A stretch of DNA of 41,834 nt from Crocinitomicaceae bacterium (GTDB lineage Bacteria; Bacteroidota; Bacteroidia; Flavobacteriales_D; Sanyastnellaceae), in NCBI GenBank assembly GCA_002690915.1, contig NZGF01000076.1, positions 1 to 41,834 on the forward strand. Reading direction: 5' to 3'. The notes beneath the pieces were generated by a model. The model was given only the letters and a program-made list of their open reading frames with translations. It did not search any database and had not been told where the DNA came from. Positions 8,577 through 14,864 of this stretch are shown here, piece after piece. Within the stretch, counting starts at the first letter, position 1. Each line of letters opens with the position of its first letter. Position numbers and translations under genes: made by a program.

Positions 8577-9071
8577 ATGAATCGTTTATGGATCATAATG
8601 GCAGTTTTTGCGCTGGCTGGTTGTTCACGCCCAATCGAAGACCTGAAAGAAATGCCGCCCAAAATTCAGCGCTCGGCATTGGCAGAATTGGGTAGAGATG
8701 CGCTGGTAGATGCACTCCGAGAGGTAGAGTCGAAAACCCCCATTAGCTTCCTGAAAGTAGACGAAGGGCGTGTATCCCCTGTACAAGAAGTCGTCCAACG
8801 CGCAACACTGTTTCGAAGTGCTGTGAAAAAGACTATTGGTCACCGGTTTGAGGGAACCATTTATAACAATGCTCTTGTCGCCAACTTCAAGGATTTCAAA
8901 GTCATACTGTATTACGATGCGGCCAATGGGTCCAATATTTCAAGCGAAGAATTTGTTATTTACCGCTCCGTATCTGCGGGCTCATTTGACGTGTTCAGCG
9001 TTGATGTTAACCGTCCTGACCAGACGAGCTCGTACCGCTATGCAGTGACTGAAGCACAAAGGGCGAATTGA
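8577..9071 (+). CDS. Hypothetical lipoprotein
   Basis: A 164-residue protein with a strong lipoprotein signal: MAVFALAGC gives a lipobox with acylated Cys at residue 15. The frame is open from 8406, but the start is placed at ATG 8577 for this reason, and the earlier part overlaps the divergent DoxX-like promoter region. The mature part has no recognised motif; it alternates charged helices (residues 20-60) with a beta-rich C-terminal half. More AT-rich than the YgjP/DoxX pair, resembling the start of the window. Localised to the periplasmic or outer-membrane face by inference. Function unknown. Confidence 0.7.
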   Translation: MNRLWIIMAVFALAGCSRPIEDLKEMPPKIQRSALAELGRDALVDALREVESKTPISFLKVDEGRVSPVQEVVQRATLFRSAVKKTIGHRFEGTIYNNALVANFKDFKVILYYDAANGSNISSEEFVIYRSVSAGSFDVFSVDVNRPDQTSSYRYAVTEAQRAN

Positions 9072-9089
9072 GTCGAACAAGCGCTATAC

Positions 9090-9362
9090 CTATCCAACCA
9101 CCTCCAGCAACCGCGCTTCAATCTCCTCCCAATTGCGGGCGAGGTTGACCGTTGCGACGGACATGTGATGCGGGTCCATCAGAAATTGGTGGTGAAAGTC
9201 GTTGTCGTCAACAGTGGCGTAGAGCAGCATCCCTTCGCAGTCGATGTCGTGAGGATGACCGGGAGAAGCACCTGAAGCAGTAGCGGCGTTCGCCTTCATC
9301 GCGCATTGCGTGACGTAGCTGTTGAGCTGGTACAGATTGTTGGGCAGATTTAAGGCTTGGTT
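9090..9362 (-). pseudogene. McrC C-terminal remnant (restriction system), truncated
   Basis: About 90 codons on the minus strand match the C-terminal part of McrC, the partner of the McrB GTPase in the modified-cytosine restriction system. Seen in order: NNLYQLNSYV, then EGMLLYATVDD, then VATVNLARNWEEIEARLLEV, which is the YQL-x-x-YV / G-LLY / T-x-NL-x-x-W-x-x-I pattern of the McrC C-terminus. The frame runs into a TGA at 9363-9365 with no McrC sequence beyond it, so about three quarters of the gene (including the nuclease core) is missing. No mcrB is present. The break falls where the neighbouring plus-strand gene begins abruptly. The only ATG (9299) is internal to the homologous region, so this is almost certainly non-functional. 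Confidence 0.72.
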
Positions 9363-9382
9363 TCAACACGCCCCAATGTGGA

Positions 9383-11008
9383 TTGGAAGGAGTTTCATTC
9401 AAAAGTCCTGCTCATTTCGCGACTTGGCCTTTTGAAGTAAGCGATGGCAATTGGCACACATATACTTATGTATTCGGGATGAACAACAATTTTTCGTTCT
9501 CGAACATTCAAGTTTATGTTGACGGCATAAACATCATGGACATTGAATCCACTTTCACATTCTGTGGTCATAACTGGGGAGGCTGGACATACAACCCTAT
9601 TGAAAACCCAATTCGAATTGGAAAAGGAGATCCCCTTGGAGGTTTTTTTTCAGGTTATTTGCGAAACCTTGGGATTTGGAATGCTGCCCTCGACTCTGCA
9701 TACATTGCAGAATACAGCGGGCAACCCGACATTGCTGACAGCGCCCTGATTTCTTTTTGGAGACTCGATGAGATGGCAGGTGGGTACTTTGAAGATTTGA
9801 AAGGAGAAAATCACGGTTTACCTATGGGAGGCATACACGAACACGATGTCAATCCTGAAGGAGAGGTCTTGTGGTTCAATGGCTCAGGACTCCCCACGCA
9901 ACAAATTTTCAGCAACGAGAGCGGCTACTACAATCTTGAATTGTACTTCCAGGACGGCTCGTCATGCTCAGACTCGATATGGGTCGAAATCGAACCAAGC
10001 CCCTATACCGATTTAAACAACAACGGCATTTGTGATCACCTCGACGGTTCTGGTTGCCTCGACCCAAATGCATGCAATTATGACCCGCTGCAAACGGATT
10101 CGATAGCTTGTATTTTTCCTGTCATTGGAGGTGATTGCGATTCGGGTGCATTCATTTGCACAAATGGAACCGCCTGGAATCCGTCGTGTCAATGTTGTGT
10201 GCCTGATTTGACCTCCACGCCAAACGCTGACGCATGCGGACCTGGCACCTATTGGGATGAGGGCAGTCAATCATGTCTTCCAGAAATCACTTGTGAGGAT
10301 GACTTGGACGGCGACGGTATCATCGGCGTAAACGACCTGATGCAACTGCTTTCTAGCTTCGGCTCGGATTGCCCACCGTCAGGCGACACCGGCGGCGGCC
10401 CTGAAGCCGCCGAGTTCTCGTGCGGCGACCCCATCAACTACCACGGCTACGATTACGCCACGGTGCAAATCGGCGAGCAGTGCTGGTTCGCGGAGAATTT
10501 ACGGACCTCCCAATACAGCAATGGCGACGACGTTCCCAATCACCCCGAAGGCGCAGATTGGCAAGCGGCCGCCAGCGCTGAGTCAGGAGCGTGGGTATAC
10601 TTCTCGAACAATCCCGACTCCGGAGCGTCCCTTGGTAAGTTATACAACTGGTATGTGACCATCGATGAGCGCGGCATCTGCCCGACCGGATGGCACGTCC
10701 CGGTAAACACCGAATGGGGTGCACTCGTTGACCACTATGGTGGCGCTGAAACCGCGGCTGTAGAACTAAAGGGCAATTACTCCGATGAATGGTTTGGAAA
10801 TGGATCTCCCAAGTTCAATGCGCTGCCCGGAGGATTCCGAGATTGGGGAAATTCGGTGTTCTTCTTCCAGGGGACCTCAGGAGACTGGTGGACTTCTTCC
10901 CACCAGGGATCTGGCTTTTGGCGGGGAATGGATGCCAATTCTGACAGCGTGCATAACGCTCTGTATGGACGAGCGATGGGCAACTCCATCCGCTGCCTCA
11001 AAGACTAA
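9383..11008 (+). CDS. 5'-truncated LamG / dockerin-like / FISUMP exported protein
   Basis: The frame (541 codons from a TTG) starts inside a LamG/concanavalin-type domain (DGNWHTYTYVF at residues ~21-31; domain to ~135) with no signal peptide, no ATG and no complete N-terminus, so it appears to be the 3' part of a larger gene. Then come a TSP3-like loop (DLNNNGICD), a GC-x-DP-NACNY module, a Cys-rich stretch, and a dockerin-like repeat (DLDGDGIIGVNDLMQLLSSFG). The C-terminal ~180 residues form a FISUMP domain (IGEQCWFAENLRT, LYNWY, CPTGWHVP, GNSIRCLKD). The LamG half is noticeably more AT-rich than the FISUMP half. If expressed it would be cytoplasmic; as it stands it is probably a pseudogene made by the same event that truncated McrC. 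Confidence 0.7.
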   Translation: MEGVSFKSPAHFATWPFEVSDGNWHTYTYVFGMNNNFSFSNIQVYVDGINIMDIESTFTFCGHNWGGWTYNPIENPIRIGKGDPLGGFFSGYLRNLGIWNAALDSAYIAEYSGQPDIADSALISFWRLDEMAGGYFEDLKGENHGLPMGGIHEHDVNPEGEVLWFNGSGLPTQQIFSNESGYYNLELYFQDGSSCSDSIWVEIEPSPYTDLNNNGICDHLDGSGCLDPNACNYDPLQTDSIACIFPVIGGDCDSGAFICTNGTAWNPSCQCCVPDLTSTPNADACGPGTYWDEGSQSCLPEITCEDDLDGDGIIGVNDLMQLLSSFGSDCPPSGDTGGGPEAAEFSCGDPINYHGYDYATVQIGEQCWFAENLRTSQYSNGDDVPNHPEGADWQAAASAESGAWVYFSNNPDSGASLGKLYNWYVTIDERGICPTGWHVPVNTEWGALVDHYGGAETAAVELKGNYSDEWFGNGSPKFNALPGGFRDWGNSVFFFQGTSGDWWTSSHQGSGFWRGMDANSDSVHNALYGRAMGNSIRCLKD

Positions 11009-11315
11009 TCGATTCACTTGGCGTTTGCTGCGGCCCGGAAACAAAAAAGTTATTTTTTTCACTAAATACACCAAAAACGAGCCAAAACAGACGAAAAACG
11101 CCCCGTTTTAAGCGTTTTTTCCATAAAGTAGCTCGGCAATTTTGCGAAGGTCCGTGTCAGCTTATGAATCATTTTTCATCCAATGAGCGTGAGGTTTCTC
11201 CCAAAACCACATTGCCTATGTAAAACGATGGGGTACTGAAATCACTGCTGCACTTGTTTACGGGATAATCCATGCCAAAATTGCAGGGCCGGGCGGTACG
11301 TCGTTTCTTGTTGCT
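11009..11315. other. Intergenic region, 307 bases
   Basis: The first part is AT-rich and holds the terminator hairpin at 11094-11119. The rest is the probable leader of the esterase gene at 11316; I see no clean -7 TAnnTTTG element, no small gene with coding character and no recognisable riboswitch. Confidence 0.4.
11094..11119 (+). terminator. Intrinsic terminator after FISUMP gene
   Basis: Inverted repeat AAAAACGC / GCGTTTTT (8 bp) with a 10-base loop, ending in a run of six T. It lies 86 bases after the FISUMP gene stop and is oriented to stop plus-strand transcripts before the esterase gene. Confidence 0.65.
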
Positions 11316-12425
11316 ATGATTACTCGCTGCGCCGCCGCTCTTTCTCTGTTTTTTGCCTTCATTGGATTATCCAACATCCAGGCACAGGTCCAACAAACCT
11401 TCGAATACGACGGCGTCGAGCGCACCTATTACCTCGACCTCCCCGCCGACTTAGGTGCAGGCGCACCGCTGGTTTTCGTTTTGCACGGCTACACGAGCAG
11501 CGCATGGGTCATCCGCAACTACTCCGACTGGTCCACCATTGCAGCCAACGAAGGCGTGGCGGTATGCTACCCACAAGGCACCTTGGACAATAACGGCATA
11601 TCGCATTGGAACGCCAACCTCGGCAGCAGCGCGACGAATGACCACGGCTTCCTGGTAGCCCTCGCACAGCACCTTCAAGCCACCTACAGCCTCAGCCCGG
11701 ACTGCACCTACTCATGTGGCATGTCCAACGGCGGGTACATGAGCTACTCGCTGGCGTGTCACCACCCCGATGTATTCCGAGCGGTGGGATCAGTGACAGG
11801 CGCCATGAGCGAATACGACTTCAACAATTGCAACCCGGACGAGGTAGTGCCGGTCATTCACCTGCACGGAACAGCAGACTTAATTGTCGGCTATACCAGC
11901 GGCGTTGACTTTGGACCCTGGGGCAACGAGGGGGTGCTCAACATCATCGACCTCTGGACGGGCATGATGGGCACCACCGAACAAGACGAGACCGACCTCC
12001 CCAACCTCGAACTCTTTGACCTCTCTTCGGTCGAGTTTTTTCGGTTTTACGGTGCACCAGGTGGACAGGAGTTTCACCATTACCGGGTAAGCGGCGGCGG
12101 ACACGACTGGTTCGGCGCATGGGGCAACCAAGACATCGAGAGCACCGAATTGCTGTGGGACTTCTTTCAATCGCATTGTGCAGGCGAATTCACGGCAGTC
12201 GATGAGGCGCCAAAGCCTGAGGCCGAACTCGTGCAATGGACCGGCGACGGATTCCGCGTGCTCGACGGATGCCACGTTCGGGCGTTCGATCTGCAAGGCC
12301 GATTGGTATGGAATTGGCCCAGCGCGTCAGCCGGACTCGTGCTGCCCCGCGCTCAATTAATCGGCAGCCCCCTGATTCAAGCGATTGCCCCCGACTGCGC
12401 GGTGCAAGTCGTTCGCGTTCAGTAA
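11316..12425 (+). CDS. Secreted PHB-depolymerase / CE1-like esterase
   Basis: A 369-residue exported alpha/beta hydrolase related to poly(3-hydroxybutyrate) depolymerases and feruloyl/acetyl-xylan esterases (LpqC-like). Residues 1-24 are a signal peptide (ending NIQAQ). The oxyanion motif LVFVLHGYTSS is at 52-62, the nucleophile Ser137 is in CGMSNGGY, the acid Asp188 in HLHGTAD and the base His263 in GGGHDW, so the triad is complete. The last ~80 residues (from about 280) look like a divergent beta-rich sorting-type domain (VRAFDLQGRLVW) rather than a clear T9SS domain. The enzyme would cleave esters in external polymers; substrate cannot be chosen between polyester and esterified polysaccharide. 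A haloperoxidase gene follows after 72 bases on the same strand. Confidence 0.85.
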   Translation: MITRCAAALSLFFAFIGLSNIQAQVQQTFEYDGVERTYYLDLPADLGAGAPLVFVLHGYTSSAWVIRNYSDWSTIAANEGVAVCYPQGTLDNNGISHWNANLGSSATNDHGFLVALAQHLQATYSLSPDCTYSCGMSNGGYMSYSLACHHPDVFRAVGSVTGAMSEYDFNNCNPDEVVPVIHLHGTADLIVGYTSGVDFGPWGNEGVLNIIDLWTGMMGTTEQDETDLPNLELFDLSSVEFFRFYGAPGGQEFHHYRVSGGGHDWFGAWGNQDIESTELLWDFFQSHCAGEFTAVDEAPKPEAELVQWTGDGFRVLDGCHVRAFDLQGRLVWNWPSASAGLVLPRAQLIGSPLIQAIAPDCAVQVVRVQ

Positions 12426-12442
12426 TTCCTCATTCCAGCCGC

Positions 12443-12459
12443 GGTGCAGTTCATGCACC
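12443..12459 (+). other. Small hairpin between esterase and haloperoxidase genes
   Basis: A 6-bp inverted repeat (GGTGCA / TGCACC) with a 5-base loop lies in the 72-base gap. No T tract follows, so it is not a convincing terminator; it could attenuate or stabilise a shared transcript. Confidence 0.25.
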
Positions 12460-12497
12460 TCAGAAAACCTTTGCCATCTGCCGGCGGTTAGTCAAGT

Positions 12498-14498
12498 ATG
12501 ACCAATTCGTTGCGAATCTTAATCCTTTTTGTAGTTGTGGCGGCTGGCACCGCACCTGCGTGGAGTCAGTCGAATCAGCCGGCTGTCCAGCAGTGGAACG
12601 AAATCCTGCTCGAGGCCATTCGCAACGACCTCGCTCGCCCCAACGTTCATGCTCGCAACTTGCACCACTTCAGCACCGGCCAATATGCCCTGCAACTGTT
12701 GACCGAAGGCTCGAATGGCACATCCGCGGACGAAGCCGTAGCTTGGCCCGAGCCACCCCCTGCCATCGGCACGTGGGCAGCGGGTACCGTGGAATACGAC
12801 AACATGATGAGTGCATTTGCCTTCCGCTTCATTTCCCTGCGGTACGCCGACTCGCCCGGGTGGGGTGAAACCCTAAGTGTATTGATCAATGCTTTCATAA
12901 GCACCACGGGCACGATTCCCAACAACTTGATCAACAGCTCGGAAGCGGCGGCCTTCGGAAACGATGCCGCCGAAGCCATCAACGCTGCCTATGTTGCAGA
13001 CGGCGCCAACCAAGCAGGCAACTACGCCAACACGTGTTACGAGACGGTCAACGACCCACTCGATGTCACCGAGGAAGGCCTTTGCAACTTCACACTAGAT
13101 GAACCCAACCGCTGGCAGCCGTTGGCCTTTGGTGGCAGCTTCGTCGACCAAGCTGGCAATGAGACCTTCCAAGACGTGGTGCCGTTTAGCGGTGCCAACT
13201 GGGGCAACGTAACACCGTTCGCACTCCAACCCAGCGAGGCGAGTTACCTGGAGCGCGACGGCTGTACCTACCCTGTTTACTTCGATCCCGGCCCGCCTTC
13301 GTTGCTCGGAGAATCAGACGAAAGCCTCTACAATTGGCAAAACGGATTTGCACTCGTGGCCCGCTGGCAGACGCAACTGAACACCGAAGACGGCGTCACG
13401 ATGGACATCAGCCCCCGCAGCATCGGCAACCTCAACGCCGACCCCACTTTTCCGGACTACCTCTACAACCAAGTTGAAGGCGGCGACATCGGCCCTGGCC
13501 ACGCCTTCAATCCCGTGACGGGGACGCCGTACGAACCGGAGATGGTTCTGCGCGGCGACTTCACCCGGGTGCTCGCCGAGTTCTGGGCGGACGGTCCTGA
13601 TTCAGAGACGCCTCCGGGCCACTGGTTTACCATTCTCAACGAAGCCTCAGAACACCCCGATTTCGATTGGCGGTGGAACGGACGCGGGGAACCACTCAGC
13701 CATGAATCGTGGCTCGCTCGGGCGTACCGCCTGCTCGGCGGGGCGATGCACGATGCCGCCATTGCCACATGGAGCGTGAAGGGCTATTACGATTTTGTCA
13801 GGCCGATCTCGGCCATTCGGTTTATGTTGACGAAGGGCCAATGCTCCAACCCATCCCTCGATAACTTCGATGCGCAAGGTGTTCCGCTCATCGAAAACGT
13901 ATTCGAAATCATTGAGGCGGGCGACCCCATTCTGGCGAACCAACCCCAAGCCCTAGGCATGGTCAAGGTGCACCAGTGGGTACCCAACCTCGACACGGGT
14001 ATCCCGGCCTTCGAATGGCGGGCAGGGTGTTCGTGGTGGCCTTATCAACGACCGACTTTTGTGACTCCGCCTTTTGCCGGTTATGTGAGCGGCCACTCTA
14101 CCTACTCCAGAGCGGCGGCCGAAGTCCTGGCGCACGCTACAGGTTCTGCTTACTTCCCTGGAGGATTGGGTACGCACGCGGTCGAGGCCAACAATTTCTT
14201 GGCGTTTGATTCCGGTCCTTCCGAGTCGTTCACGCTGCAGTGGGCCACCTACCGCGACGCAGCCGACCAATGCGCCCTCAGCCGCATCTGGGGTGGTATA
14301 CACCCGCCCATGGATGACATCCATGGCAGGGTCATTGGCTCCCAAGTAGCCGACCTCGCCATCGCCGAGTACGAGGAAGAGGCTGCCGCGCTGTTGACGC
14401 CCACAATGTGCCCAGAGGACATCGATGGCAACGGAAACGTCGGCACTGCCGATCTCCTCCTTTTGCTATCGAAGTATGGAGAAGATTGCGTGGAATAA
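12498..14498 (+). CDS. Secreted vanadium-dependent haloperoxidase with dockerin-like tail
   Basis: A 666-residue exported PAP2-type vanadium haloperoxidase. Residues 1-24 are a signal peptide. All vanadate-site positions are present: SVKGYYDFVRP gives Lys428 and Arg435, YVSGHST gives Ser531, Gly532 and the acid-base His533, and LSRIWGGIH gives Arg596 and the ligand His602, so enzyme activity is expected. The family oxidises halides with hydrogen peroxide; which halide cannot be read from these motifs. The only visible deviation is Val530 in place of the usual Pro of PSGH. The last ~30 residues form a dockerin-like Ca-loop/helix (CPEDIDGNGNVGTADLLLLL) that ends the protein, with no T9SS PNP domain. 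Possibly cotranscribed with the esterase. Confidence 0.9.
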   Translation: MTNSLRILILFVVVAAGTAPAWSQSNQPAVQQWNEILLEAIRNDLARPNVHARNLHHFSTGQYALQLLTEGSNGTSADEAVAWPEPPPAIGTWAAGTVEYDNMMSAFAFRFISLRYADSPGWGETLSVLINAFISTTGTIPNNLINSSEAAAFGNDAAEAINAAYVADGANQAGNYANTCYETVNDPLDVTEEGLCNFTLDEPNRWQPLAFGGSFVDQAGNETFQDVVPFSGANWGNVTPFALQPSEASYLERDGCTYPVYFDPGPPSLLGESDESLYNWQNGFALVARWQTQLNTEDGVTMDISPRSIGNLNADPTFPDYLYNQVEGGDIGPGHAFNPVTGTPYEPEMVLRGDFTRVLAEFWADGPDSETPPGHWFTILNEASEHPDFDWRWNGRGEPLSHESWLARAYRLLGGAMHDAAIATWSVKGYYDFVRPISAIRFMLTKGQCSNPSLDNFDAQGVPLIENVFEIIEAGDPILANQPQALGMVKVHQWVPNLDTGIPAFEWRAGCSWWPYQRPTFVTPPFAGYVSGHSTYSRAAAEVLAHATGSAYFPGGLGTHAVEANNFLAFDSGPSESFTLQWATYRDAADQCALSRIWGGIHPPMDDIHGRVIGSQVADLAIAEYEEEAAALLTPTMCPEDIDGNGNVGTADLLLLLSKYGEDCVE

Positions 14499-14517
14499 GC
14501 CACATTCGGCTACGCAG

Positions 14518-14850
14518 TTAATACATCAAATGCTTCTTCTTTTGGCTGCGCCATTCCGCTTGGGAGGCGTACTCAACAAAGAAAATCTTGAGGTCCGCTT
14601 GCGAAGCGAAATCCACGAAGAAGACCTTTTTATCCGCCTGAGAGGCGTATTCCACCCAGATCCAACGGCCTTCGTTGCCTTTGGAACGGCTGGCATAATC
14701 CACTTTAAAGACGCACAAATCGGCTTGCGACGCGAAGTCGACCACGAATAGTTTTACGTCCGCCTGCGAAGCGTAATCCACCGTGAACACCTTTTGGGAA
14801 AAGGCGTTCAGGGCACAAGCCATCAACGGCAATAATAGAAACCAACGCAT
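14518..14850 (-). CDS. DUF6150-type secreted short-repeat protein
   Basis: A 110-residue protein whose mature part is six tandem copies of a ~13-residue unit with consensus K-V-F-x-V-D-Y-A-S-Q-A-D, followed by a basic tail ending KKKHLMY. Start is placed at 14850 because it gives a signal peptide (residues 1-18, ending NAFSQ). The pattern (repeat, expanded third unit with SKGNEGRW, HLMY end) fits a widespread uncharacterised Bacteroidetes family that I recall as DUF6150; function unknown. Alternating hydrophobic and polar residues suggest each unit is a beta strand plus turn, hence a small solenoid or barrel. It starts 14 bases after the GH81 stop on the same strand, so cotranscription is likely. 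No cysteine pairing is apparent apart from one Cys in unit 3. Confidence 0.8.
   Translation of the reverse strand: MRWFLLLPLMACALNAFSQKVFTVDYASQADVKLFVVDFASQADLCVFKVDYASRSKGNEGRWIWVEYASQADKKVFFVDFASQADLKIFFVEYASQAEWRSQKKKHLMY
14551..14793 (-). repeat. Six tandem ~39-base coding repeats in the DUF6150-type gene
   Basis: The repeat units encode VDYASQAD-type segments. At the DNA level units remain clearly similar (for example the recurrent tcc-gcc/tg-cga-agc pattern on the plus strand) but are not identical, so they are old duplications constrained at protein level. Unit 3 is lengthened by about 5 codons. Confidence 0.75.
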
Positions 14851-14864
14851 AGCATCCAAGCAGC

